Assembly (NCBI RefSeq): GCF_900143065.1 | Contig: NZ_FRCX01000003.1 | Location: forward strand, 186,001-250,000 | Length of the DNA stretch: 64,000 bases | Origin: Duganella sacchari | Lineage (GTDB): Bacteria > Pseudomonadota > Gammaproteobacteria > Burkholderiales > Burkholderiaceae_D | Direction of reading: 5' to 3' | Shown here: positions 9,239-17,621 of the stretch, one piece after another | Layout of the letters: each line of letters opens with the position of its first letter | How positions within the stretch are numbered: position 1 is the stretch's first letter | The notes under the pieces: model-generated | Databases searched by the model: none | What the model saw: the letters and a program-made list of their open reading frames with translations, nothing else | What the model was told of the DNA's origin: nothing | Position numbers and translations under genes: made by a program

Positions 9239-9823
9239 TCACTTCTCGCCCAGCAGCGCCGGTTTCAAGGAACTGTCGACCGGCTTATCACCCAGCCAGA
9301 TACGCAGCACCGCGTTGTAGAACGCCTGATCCGGCATCAGCTCGCCTAACTTCTTGCCATTCAAATAGCACTGGGTGCCCTCGTTCGGGGTCCAGTCCAG
9401 CGACAGCTGGTCGCCTTTCTTGAGCGCCGGCGTCTGCGCAAATACTTCACCGAACTTTTTGATTTGCGGCAGGATCTTGCTGAGTTCTTCCTTGCTGGTG
9501 TTGGCGTTGAGGCCGTCCATAAAGGCTTTGCCAAAGTCGTCCGAGCTGACTTCGCGCAGCATGGTGATGGCAACGCGGCGCGGGCCAGGCACGGCCAGCA
9601 CTTCCGGCACCGTGGTTTTCTTGTCGGTCAGGTACAGGCCGGCGGCATACACCTTGAAAATGACCTTGGTACGCAGGCCGGCGCCGTTCAGCTTGAGCTG
9701 CTGGCCCGCCAGCGTGATGGTGTCGTCGAATTTGGCGCCGGCCACCTCAACAGCGGCAAACGCAGGCAGGCAGGCCAGAAGGGCGCCGGCCATCAGGGTG
9801 TGCAGGATAGTTCTACGGTTCAT
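9239..9823 (-). CDS. Chalcone isomerase-like periplasmic protein
   Basis: A 194-residue protein. It begins with a clear signal peptide (MNRRTILHTLMAGALLACLPAFA, cleavage likely after residue 23). The mature part has the bacterial chalcone-isomerase-like fold signature: VAGAKFDDTITLAGQ, then G-A-G-L-R-T-K-V-I-F-K-V-Y-A-A-G-L-Y. A late LRIWLGDKPVDSSLK block is typical of the family's C-terminus. The fold is known from plant enzymes and fatty-acid-binding proteins, but the bacterial exported members have no established reaction. An upstream in-frame extension exists, but the chosen ATG follows GGAGACACCC and starts the signal peptide. It lies downstream of the ferredoxin gene on the same strand, with its own leader. 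Confidence 0.85.
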   Translation of the reverse strand: MNRRTILHTLMAGALLACLPAFAAVEVAGAKFDDTITLAGQQLKLNGAGLRTKVIFKVYAAGLYLTDKKTTVPEVLAVPGPRRVAITMLREVSSDDFGKAFMDGLNANTSKEELSKILPQIKKFGEVFAQTPALKKGDQLSLDWTPNEGTQCYLNGKKLGELMPDQAFYNAVLRIWLGDKPVDSSLKPALLGEK

Positions 9824-9912
9824 GGGTGTCTCCGGGGTGGTATGTGATCGGACTATACCATCGTGGAGACGCGGCGGCGTGTTTTGCCGCACGGTCATGC
9901 TTTTTTGGCCTC

Positions 9913-10707
<795 letters not shown>

Positions 10708-10769
10708 TTATGCCTGAAAAACGGGTTTTGGCTTAAAGTTGCCTTAAATTGGTGATGTTTTAACGGCAA

Positions 10770-11417
10770 TTAGGCTTTGCGTTTTAATAAATGGTAGAAC
10801 ACCATTCCGGCCTTGTCGGCCCGGATGATTTCCCAGTCCGCCAGCCATTCTGGCGCCTCGTCCTCGGCGAACTCCAGCGTCAGCCCGGACTCGGCGTACA
10901 CCAGGCCGCCCTCCTTGAGCAGTGTTGTGCACAGCGGCAGAGTGCGTTCCAAAAAGCTTTGCTGATAAGGCGGATCGAGGAAAATCAGGTCGTAGCGCTG
11001 GCCGCGCGTCACGGCGGACTGAAGCACCGCCAGCGCGTCGCCGCGCATGATGTTGACGTTGTCGGCCTTCAGCTTGGTCTTGATGTCGCCGAGCTGGCGC
11101 GTGACCTGGGTATTGCTGTCGATCATGGTGACCGATTGCGCACCGCGGCTGGCCGCTTCAAAGCCCAGCGCGCCGCTGCCGGCAAACAGGTCCAGTACCT
11201 GGGCATTGGCCCAGTCGCCGTCGCGCTGGTGATTGATCCAGTTGAACGCGGTCTCGCGCACGCGGTCCGGCGTTGGCCGCAGGCCCAGCGCGGTCAGCAC
11301 CGGCAGCGGCGTGCGCTTCCATTGGCCGCCAATGATACGCACCTGGTTGGCGTGCTGGGGACCGTGAACCGGAACTTTGGCGGGTTTGGCAGGCTTGCTG
11401 GCGGGCTTCTTTGGCAT
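10770..11417 (-). CDS. rsmD: 16S rRNA (guanine(966)-N2)-methyltransferase
   Basis: Methylates G966 of 16S rRNA with S-adenosylmethionine. A 215-residue protein. A basic Lys/Pro/Ala-rich start (residues 1-20) precedes RIIGGQWKRTPL, which is typical of RsmD. The SAM-binding block VLDLFAGSGALGFEAASRGA is near residue 65, and the catalytic D-P-P-Y motif (LIFLDPPY) is near residue 143. It is the first gene of the rsmD-coaD-ferredoxin run, and a 98-base gap separates it from coaD. The next upstream gene, the lipoprotein, is also on the minus strand and ends 52 bases away. Confidence 0.95.
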   Translation of the reverse strand: MPKKPASKPAKPAKVPVHGPQHANQVRIIGGQWKRTPLPVLTALGLRPTPDRVRETAFNWINHQRDGDWANAQVLDLFAGSGALGFEAASRGAQSVTMIDSNTQVTRQLGDIKTKLKADNVNIMRGDALAVLQSAVTRGQRYDLIFLDPPYQQSFLERTLPLCTTLLKEGGLVYAESGLTLEFAEDEAPEWLADWEIIRADKAGMVFYHLLKRKA

Positions 11418-11469
11418 GAGGGCGTGTTCTAAGTCATTGATTCAACAGGCCATCATACCATACGGCAGC

Positions 11470-12366
11470 TTATTTCTGGTCGGTCGCCAGGGTCCGGAAG
11501 TCGTCGATCCAGCCCTGCATGCGCTTTTGCGCGTGGGCTTTCTGGGCTGGCGTGGCTAGCTTGATGACGGTCAGCACCAGTTGCAGATTGGCTTGCTCGT
11601 AACTGTCAAAGAAGGCTTTGCGTTCGGAGTTTTCCAGGCGTTCGAAGCCGTCCTTGATGAGCTCCTGAATCGCTGCCACGGTCGCTTCCTTGCCCAGCTT
11701 TTCACTCTGCACCCGGCGTGCCAGCGCCAGGATATTTTTCTGGCGGCGCACGCGTTCATCGAGCCAGATCTCGTTATTCAGCGGCCGCGCATCGGAGGCC
11801 TGGCGGATCGCGGCTTCCTGCTCGGAGGTAAAGCTGCCGAACCACAGCTCAAACTGCTCCATGGATTTTTTATAGCGGAACTTTTGCTGCGCCTCGCGGT
11901 CGCCGCGCATATTCTTTTTACGGAAATCAGCATTGTTGGCGGCAAACTTGCGTTCCAGCGTGGCGATCTGGTCTGCTTGCAGCGAGCGCGTCAGGTCGGC
12001 CAGTTCCGGCGCTGCTTTCAACAGCAGCGACTCGGTGCGCTGTTTGATGTCGTCGACATCGGTTTGCAGGTCGGCCTGGGTCGGGCCGGCAGTCAGCTGG
12101 CGCTGCGCGGTTTGCAGGATCTGCACATAATCCTGCAGCTGGGTCTTGCGGTGCCAGTGGAACAGCTTGTCGATATCTTCCCGCACCCATTCTTTCTGGT
12201 CGGAATTCAGGTCCACATAGCCATCGATCCACCAGTACAGCAGCGTATCGCCATGGTTATAGGCCAGGCGCAGCGAGCTGCATGCTGCAAGCAGCACCAT
12301 CAGTGTGACCAGAAACAGCTGATACAGGGTCCGGGCACCGGACAGGGGCATGTTAGACTTGTGCAT
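11470..12366 (-). CDS. DUF6279-type lipoprotein
   Basis: A 298-residue envelope lipoprotein. A signal peptide leads to the lipobox LLAAC with Cys near residue 29. The mature start [24 protein letters not shown] is the hallmark of the DUF6279 family. The rest is a long helical, charged domain typical of that family. No function is established. An internal ATG five codons downstream is an equally good start. The remarkable point is its position: its start codon lies 27 (or 42) bases from the divergent glmU start, so each promoter must overlap the other gene's 5' end. Confidence 0.85.
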   Translation of the reverse strand: MHKSNMPLSGARTLYQLFLVTLMVLLAACSSLRLAYNHGDTLLYWWIDGYVDLNSDQKEWVREDIDKLFHWHRKTQLQDYVQILQTAQRQLTAGPTQADLQTDVDDIKQRTESLLLKAAPELADLTRSLQADQIATLERKFAANNADFRKKNMRGDREAQQKFRYKKSMEQFELWFGSFTSEQEAAIRQASDARPLNNEIWLDERVRRQKNILALARRVQSEKLGKEATVAAIQELIKDGFERLENSERKAFFDSYEQANLQLVLTVIKLATPAQKAHAQKRMQGWIDDFRTLATDQK

Positions 12367-12393
12367 TTATACACTCTCTCTGATTTGGCACCT

Positions 12394-13758
12394 ATGAACG
12401 TCGTTATCCTTGCTGCTGGCATGGGCAAGCGCATGCAATCCGCGCTGCCGAAAGTGTTACACCCACTGGCCGGCAAGCCGCTGCTGCAGCATGTGCTCGA
12501 TACCGCGCGCAGCCTGTCCGCCGGCCGATTATGCGTGATTTACGGGCACGGAAGCGCAGCCGTGCAGGCGTTGCTTGCCAAACAGCCTGAGCAGGTCGCC
12601 ACCGCGCTGCAGGAAAAGCAGCTGGGCACCGGCCATGCCGTGATGCAAGGTTTGTCTGAGCTCGACGACCAGGTCCCGACCCTGATCCTGTACGGCGACG
12701 TGCCGCTCACCACCACCGCCTCGCTGCAGGCGCTGATCGCCGCGGCCGGTAACGACAAGCTGGGCATTCTGACGGTCGAACAGGATGATCCTACCGGTTT
12801 GGGCCGGATCGTGCGTGAGAATGGCCACATAGTGCGTATTGTCGAGCAAAAAGATGCCACCGAGGCCGAGCGCGCCATCAAGGAAATCAACAGCGGCATC
12901 ATGGTGGTGCCGACCCTGCGCCTGAAACAGTGGCTGGGCGCGATCAGGAACGACAACGCCCAGGGCGAGTACTACCTCACCGATATCGTCGCGCTGGCCG
13001 TGGCGGACGATGTGCCGGTGGTGTCGGCCCAGCCGTCGGCGCAGTGGGAAGTCGCCGGCGTCAACAGCAAGGTGCAGCTGGCCGAGCTGGAGCGCATTCA
13101 CCAGCGCAATATCGCCAACCAGCTGCTGGAACGCGGCGTTACGCTGCTGGACCCGGCCCGCATCGATGTGCGTGGCGAGCTGATCTGCGGTCGCGACGTC
13201 ACCATTGACGTCGGCTGCGTGTTTGAAGGCAAGGTCGAACTGGCGGATGGCGTGCATATCGGCGCCCACAGCGTGATCGTCAATGCCCGCATCCTGGCGG
13301 GCGCGCAGATCAAACCGTTCTGCCATATCGAAGAAGCGGTGGTGGGCGATGCGTCCATCATCGGCCCGTACGCCCGTCTGCGTCCCGGCACCGTGCTGGC
13401 GGAGGATGTGCATGTGGGTAACTTCGTTGAAATCAAAAACGGCCAGGTGGCCGCGCACAGCAAGGCCAACCACCTGGCCTACATCGGCGACGCCACCATC
13501 GGTTCGCGCGTCAATATCGGCGCTGGCACCATCACCTGCAATTACGACGGCGCCAACAAGTTCCGTACCGTGATCGAAGACGATGCCTTCATCGGCAGCG
13601 ACAGCCAGCTGGTGGCGCCGGTTACCGTGGGCAAGGGTGCGACGCTGGGCGCGGGCACCACGCTGACCAAGAATGCGCCGGCCGGCAAGCTGACGGTGTC
13701 GCGGCCACGCCAGGTGACCATCGAAAACTGGACCCGTCCGGTCAAGATCAAAAAATAA
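12394..13758 (+). CDS. glmU: Bifunctional N-acetylglucosamine-1-phosphate uridyltransferase / glucosamine-1-phosphate acetyltransferase
   Basis: Makes UDP-GlcNAc for peptidoglycan and lipopolysaccharide. The 454 residues cover the N-terminal pyrophosphorylase domain ([20 protein letters not shown] at residues 5-24; GDVPL near 108) and the C-terminal left-handed beta-helix with hexapeptide repeats ([11 protein letters not shown] to the end). The acetyltransferase catalytic His region is preserved ([15 protein letters not shown]). The reading frame is open far upstream, but the ATG at the family's conserved start [11 protein letters not shown] is certain. glmS, which makes its precursor GlcN-6-P, lies 3.9 kb downstream, separated by the sigma/receptor module. 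Only glmM is absent from this neighbourhood. Confidence 0.97.
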   Translation: MNVVILAAGMGKRMQSALPKVLHPLAGKPLLQHVLDTARSLSAGRLCVIYGHGSAAVQALLAKQPEQVATALQEKQLGTGHAVMQGLSELDDQVPTLILYGDVPLTTTASLQALIAAAGNDKLGILTVEQDDPTGLGRIVRENGHIVRIVEQKDATEAERAIKEINSGIMVVPTLRLKQWLGAIRNDNAQGEYYLTDIVALAVADDVPVVSAQPSAQWEVAGVNSKVQLAELERIHQRNIANQLLERGVTLLDPARIDVRGELICGRDVTIDVGCVFEGKVELADGVHIGAHSVIVNARILAGAQIKPFCHIEEAVVGDASIIGPYARLRPGTVLAEDVHVGNFVEIKNGQVAAHSKANHLAYIGDATIGSRVNIGAGTITCNYDGANKFRTVIEDDAFIGSDSQLVAPVTVGKGATLGAGTTLTKNAPAGKLTVSRPRQVTIENWTRPVKIKK

Positions 13759-13782
13759 GCTCGGACTCTGCAGCAAACACCA

Positions 13783-13806
13783 CGGCGCCTGCGGGCGCCG
13801 TTTTTT
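13783..13806 (+). terminator. Intrinsic terminator of glmU
   Basis: The perfect stem CGGCGCC/GGCGCCG has a four-base loop and is followed by six T, 24 bases after the glmU stop. Confidence 0.9.
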
Positions 13807-14075
13807 ATGTGTGGATAAATCTGTGGGTAAGCCCTGAGCAAGCGCGGGAAAACAGGTGGGCAAGCAGGTCCTGTCAGGCAAGCAGCGGTTTACAGTGCTG
13901 GCGTTGTGCCGGCAAGCCCAAAACCGCCCATATTTTCAGCAAATGTGCATAACTCTGTGCGTAAGCGCGTGGGTAAGTGCTGAATAATGCCCTGATAACC
14001 CAGGAATAACTTTAAATGCCTGTGCATAAAGCTGTGGACAGGCCCGGGAAAGTGCGGGGATAAGCAATTGCCTCG
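13807..14075. repeat. Array of degenerate DnaA-box-like repeats (CTGTGnrTAAGC), upstream copy
   Basis: About 270 non-coding bases filled with variants of one direct repeat on the plus strand. Three copies are exact DnaA-box 9-mers: TGTGGATAA (13810), TGTGCATAA (13944) and TGTGCATAA (14021). Others are looser: CTGTGGGTAAGC, CTGTGCGTAAGC, GTGGGTAAGT, GTGGGCAAGC, CAGGAATAAC and GCGGGGATAAGC. I count roughly a dozen in all. The same repeat fills the gap on the far side of the sigma/receptor pair. Confidence 0.7.
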
Positions 14076-14099
14076 CCGAGGTCATTGCATATTTGATAC

Positions 14100-14118
14100 A
14101 ATGAGAATAATTCTCATT
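14100..14118. promoter_or_regulatory. Fur box upstream of the FecI-type sigma factor
   Basis: AATGAGAATAATTCTCATT is a perfect 9-1-9 palindrome and matches the classical Fur operator core (TGAGAATnATTCTCA). It ends 16 bases before the sigma-factor start codon, so iron-replete Fur would block transcription of the sigma gene. Confidence 0.9.
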
Positions 14119-14134
14119 CCGAATTTGCTGACCT

Positions 14135-14641
14135 GTGCATCAAACCGTGCCTATTTCCGACGTTGGACAGTTGTACGTCGCCCACCACCGCTGGCTACTC
14201 GGCTGGCTGCGCCGCAAAGCCAACGGCGCCGACCATGCCGCCGACGTTGCCCAGGAGACTTTTGTACGCATCCTGTGCCAGCCGGAGCGCTGCTGCCGCG
14301 AAATGCGCGAGCCGCGCGCCTACCTGGCGACGGTGGCGCATCGCCTGCTCATCAATTACGCCGAGCGGCAGTCGCTGGAGCGCGCCTATCTGGAAGTGCT
14401 GGCGCAACTGCCACCCTGCCATGTGCCGTCGCCGGAAGAGCGCCTCATCATTCTGGAATCCCTGCACGACATCGACCGCATGCTGGATGGCCTGCCGCCC
14501 AAGGCGCGTGAAGCCTTCCTGCTGTCGCAGCTGGAAGGCCTGGGCTACAGCGATATCGGGGTACGCCTGGGTGTCACCGTACGCACGGTCAAGCGCTATA
14601 TGGCTTCGGCATTTACCCAATGTCTGATGGCCTTGGCATAA
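14135..14641 (+). CDS. FecI-type ECF RNA polymerase sigma factor
   Basis: A 168-residue group IV sigma factor. Region 2 spans about residues 10-75 (DVAQETFVRIL, the core-binding block) and region 4 about 105-165 (LPPKAREAFLLSQLEGLGYSDIG, then GVTVRTVKRY in the recognition helix). It is the only gene between the Fur box and the siderophore receptor, whose promoter it probably reads. The start used is GTG; another GTG four codons on is possible. Most FecI-type factors are paired with a FecR anti-sigma gene. None is present here, and the receptor lacks the signalling domain that FecR would need. Control may therefore rest on Fur alone. Confidence 0.92.
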   Translation: MHQTVPISDVGQLYVAHHRWLLGWLRRKANGADHAADVAQETFVRILCQPERCCREMREPRAYLATVAHRLLINYAERQSLERAYLEVLAQLPPCHVPSPEERLIILESLHDIDRMLDGLPPKAREAFLLSQLEGLGYSDIGVRLGVTVRTVKRYMASAFTQCLMALA

Positions 14642-14708
14642 ACCGCTGTCCCCTTTTCCGCAGTCGCCGGTCTTACTTAGTACCAATCACAACACAGGGA
14701 AAAGTAAG

Positions 14709-16874
14709 ATGGTTCACAAGTTGCACATCACGGCACTGGCGCTGGCGCTGAGCGCCGCCTACCCGGCCTGCGCCGCCGACGAAGAACAGATCACCAAGGT
14801 GGAAGTCAAAGGCCAGAACCAGAGCGACGACAGCTATCTGGCCGGTTCGGCCCACACCTCGACTCGCATGGAAATGTCGATCCGCGACACCCCGCAATCG
14901 GTCAGCGTGGTCACGCGCGCGCTCATGGACGACCTCGGCCTGCACCGTCTGGACGAAGCGCTGGCGCTCAGCACCGGCATCATGATCGGCCAGCAGGATA
15001 GCGAACGCACCAGCTTTTATGCGCGCGGCTTCAGCATCAGCAATATCCAGGTGGATGGCATGCCGCAGGGCTCCAATTCGCCCTTATCGGACACCATCCT
15101 GTACGACCGCATCGAAATCGTGCGCGGCGCCAGCGGCCTGATGGGCGGTACCGGCGATCCGTCGGCTGCCGTCAACATGGTGCGCAAACGCCCGGGCCGG
15201 ACATTGCAGGGGAGTGCCAGCCTCATCTTCAGCCGCTGGAATGACCGCCGCCAGGAACTGGACCTGAGCGTGCCGCTGAGCGCTGACGGCAAGATCCGCG
15301 GCCGCGTCGCGCTGGCGCACCAGACACGCGATTCCTACATGGACATGTATCACGAGCGCAAAACCGTGGGCATGGCCATCGTTGAAGCCGATCTGACGCC
15401 CGCCACGCTGCTGACCGCCGGCATCGACTTCCAGCGCAACAAACCGACCGGCTCGACCTGGGGCGCGGTGCCGTACTGGAGTGCCGACGGCTCGCTGGCC
15501 AATCTGCCGCGCAACTTCTCGCTGAGCGCGCCATGGAGCACCTGGGCCAACAAGCAGCAAACCGTGTTCACGTCGATCGACCAGCGCCTGGGCAGCGGCT
15601 GGAAACTGCATCTGGGCTACGCCCGCACGGACAGCCGCAACAACACCACCGTGGTCAACGGCGGCGCCGGCTATCCGGATCCCGCCACCGGCAAAGGCAT
15701 GAGCTTGTGGACCGGCGCCTGGGGCGAAGGCAAGGGCATCAACGACAACTACGATCTGTACGCAACCGGCCCGTTCACCCTGTTTGGCCGCCAGCACACG
15801 CTGATCGCAGGCTGGAATGGCGGCAAGCTGGTCAGCAGCAGCCAGGGCGGCGAAGCGCATCACGACTATCCTGATGCGATTCCAGACTACCGCAACTGGA
15901 CCGGCAATATTCCGCGCCCGGTATTCGTGCCGGACGGCTCGCACACCGAAACCGAAACCAAGCTGGGCGGCGCCTACCTGGCCGGCCGGTTCAACCTGGC
16001 GGAACCGCTGACGCTGGTGCTGGGCGCACGCGTGAGCAACCACCGCACGGAGGATTCGGCGTTTGACACCAGCGGCAAATTCACTGGCAGCAGCAACCTG
16101 CAGGAGACCAAAAACGAAGTCACGCCGTATGCGGGCGTGGTCTACGACCTTAACCATCAGCTGTCGGCATATGCCAGTTACACCACGCTGTTCAATCCGC
16201 AAACTTCCAAGGACAAGGACAACCACCTGCTGTCGCCGGAAACCGGCACCAATGCCGAGCTGGGCATCAAGGGCGAGTTCCTGGACAAGCGCCTCAATGC
16301 CTCGGCCGCTGTGTTCCGCACGCTGAAAAAGAATCTGGCCGTGCTGGACCGCTCCGTCCCGGCTGGCTTCAAACTGCCGGACGGCAGCCTGGCCTACGTG
16401 GCGGATGGCAACGGATTGACCGCGCGCGGCATCGAGTTTGACGTTTCCGGCCAGATCACGCGCGACTGGAACGTCAGCGGCGGCTACACCATCCTTGACA
16501 TCGCCACTGCCGATGGCAAGCGCGGCGAGCCGACCCAGCCGCGCCAGCTGCTGCGCCTGTCCAGCTCCTACCGCCTGAACCATGTGCTGCCAGGCCTGAA
16601 AGTAGGCGGCAGCCTGACCGCGCAAAGCGCCACCTATGGCGAATCCTGGTACGGCCGGCCCAAGGCCCCGGCCGGCGAGGAATCACGCCTGACGCAAGGC
16701 AGCTATGCTTTGCTGGGTGTGATGGCGGGGTACGAGATCAACCGCAACCTGAGTGCCCAATTAAACGTCAGCAACCTGCTGGACAAGCGGTACTACCGCA
16801 ACGTTGGCTTCTACGACAGCGTCTTTTGGGGCGAGCCACGCAATATCAGCCTCACTATGACGGCCAGGTTTTAA
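14709..16874 (+). CDS. TonB-dependent siderophore receptor
   Basis: A 721-residue outer-membrane receptor. A signal peptide ends at about residue 22 (YPACAADEE). A plug domain follows (about 45-160; DTPQSVSVVTRALMDD and RIEIVRGASGLMGGTGDP), then a 22-strand-type barrel ending in an aromatic residue (LTMTARF). The plug and the Y-A-R-G-F-x-I-S-N-I-Q-V-D-G-M motif place it in the FpvA/FhuE-like ferric-siderophore group. The N-terminal secretin-like signalling extension is absent. It lies 67 bases downstream of the FecI-type sigma gene, with a good ribosome binding site (AGGGAAAAG). The siderophore itself is not identifiable from sequence. Confidence 0.93.
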   Translation: MVHKLHITALALALSAAYPACAADEEQITKVEVKGQNQSDDSYLAGSAHTSTRMEMSIRDTPQSVSVVTRALMDDLGLHRLDEALALSTGIMIGQQDSERTSFYARGFSISNIQVDGMPQGSNSPLSDTILYDRIEIVRGASGLMGGTGDPSAAVNMVRKRPGRTLQGSASLIFSRWNDRRQELDLSVPLSADGKIRGRVALAHQTRDSYMDMYHERKTVGMAIVEADLTPATLLTAGIDFQRNKPTGSTWGAVPYWSADGSLANLPRNFSLSAPWSTWANKQQTVFTSIDQRLGSGWKLHLGYARTDSRNNTTVVNGGAGYPDPATGKGMSLWTGAWGEGKGINDNYDLYATGPFTLFGRQHTLIAGWNGGKLVSSSQGGEAHHDYPDAIPDYRNWTGNIPRPVFVPDGSHTETETKLGGAYLAGRFNLAEPLTLVLGARVSNHRTEDSAFDTSGKFTGSSNLQETKNEVTPYAGVVYDLNHQLSAYASYTTLFNPQTSKDKDNHLLSPETGTNAELGIKGEFLDKRLNASAAVFRTLKKNLAVLDRSVPAGFKLPDGSLAYVADGNGLTARGIEFDVSGQITRDWNVSGGYTILDIATADGKRGEPTQPRQLLRLSSSYRLNHVLPGLKVGGSLTAQSATYGESWYGRPKAPAGEESRLTQGSYALLGVMAGYEINRNLSAQLNVSNLLDKRYYRNVGFYDSVFWGEPRNISLTMTARF

Positions 16875-16877
16875 CGC

Positions 16878-17010
16878 CGGCTGTGGATATCCCTGTGGTT
16901 AAGCAGGTGAAAACCGCAGGGATAAGCACCGGGATAAGCTGAGGAAAAGCCCTGTATAAGCCAGTGCATAGCCTGTGCTTATGCAGGGGTTAAGTCTGTA
17001 TAACGTTGCT
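16878..17010. repeat. Array of degenerate DnaA-box-like repeats, downstream copy
   Basis: About ten direct variants packed at 12-14 base intervals in 130 bases: CTGTGGATATC, CTGTGGTTAAGC, CAGGGATAAGC, CCGGGATAAGC, CTGAGGAAAAGC, CCTGTATAAGC, CAGTGCATAGC, CTGTGCTTATGC, GGGGTTAAGT, CTGTATAACG. It starts immediately after the receptor stop and is clearly the same family as the array before the sigma gene. No T-rich terminator is seen. Confidence 0.7.
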
Positions 17011-17032
17011 CAAGAGTTGCCAACAGCTTTAT

Positions 17033-17485
17033 TCACAGGCTGATGCGGGTCTCGAATTTGCTGCGGAACGTAGAGAAGTAAGCCTTCACATTCCGCACGT
17101 TGGCGTGGCTGGTGAACAGGCGGTGTGCCAGCGCGTTATAGGCCGGCATGTCGGCAACCTGCACCACCAGCACAAAGTCCGGCCCGGGCGCCACGCGGTA
17201 GCATTGCAGCACCGCCGCCTCGTTGGCGACCAGCGCTTCAAACGCCGTCATGCGTTCGGCAGCCTGGATATCGAGCGAGATTTCCACCAGCGCCGTCAGG
17301 CTGGGGCCGACTTTTTCGGGCGCCACGATGGCCACCTCACGCTGAATCACGCCGCTTTCGCGCAACTGCTTGACCCGCCGCAGGCAGGTTGGCGGCGAAA
17401 TGTGCACCGCAGCAGCCAATTCCGCATTGGTTTGAGATGCATCAACTTGTAGCGCATTGAGAATGCGACGATCTATTTCATCCAT
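17033..17485 (-). CDS. Lrp/AsnC family transcriptional regulator
   Basis: A 150-residue regulator with an N-terminal HTH (DRRILNALQVDASQ, then ISPPTCLRRVKQLRE as recognition helix, residues 5-45) and a C-terminal RAM/ligand domain (VLVVQVADMPAYNALAHRLF). It is divergent from glmS across 136 bases that hold several TGAAAT/ATTTCA half-sites. Typical Lrp proteins form octamers that wrap such repeated sites. Amino-acid effector unknown. It differs clearly in sequence from the Lrp-type gene beside putA, so it is not a recent duplicate. Confidence 0.9.
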   Translation of the reverse strand: MDEIDRRILNALQVDASQTNAELAAAVHISPPTCLRRVKQLRESGVIQREVAIVAPEKVGPSLTALVEISLDIQAAERMTAFEALVANEAAVLQCYRVAPGPDFVLVVQVADMPAYNALAHRLFTSHANVRNVKAYFSTFRSKFETRISL

Positions 17486-17495
17486 GGGTCTATAT

Positions 17496-17575
17496 TGAAA
17501 TAATATTTCATGTGGTCAGTGTGATGAAATTTTATGTCATTTTCAATAGGAATTAGAAAGCATATTTCATCATCA
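17496..17575. promoter_or_regulatory. Lrp-type operator cluster between the regulator and glmS
   Basis: TGAAATA-A-TATTTCA (17496-17510) is a perfect 7-1-7 palindrome ten bases before the regulator's start codon. Two weaker repeats follow: TGAAATTTTATGTCA and CATATTTCATCA. They recur at roughly 30-base intervals toward glmS. Their spacing and AT-rich symmetry fit an Lrp-family multimer. Autoregulation is likely; an effect on glmS is an inference. Confidence 0.55.
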
Positions 17576-17621
17576 CTACTCTACGATTGCGGCTAACTTA
17601 ATCCACTCACCGAGGTATTCT

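Noticed and set aside
15084..16625. A 513-codon minus-strand frame opposite the siderophore receptor
   Set aside because: Same shadow pattern; the receptor on the plus strand has signal peptide, plug and barrel.
13807..17010. Replication origin suggested by DnaA-box-like clusters
   Set aside because: No dnaA, dnaN, gyrB or AT-rich unwinding element nearby; the arrays are degenerate and flank an iron-uptake unit.
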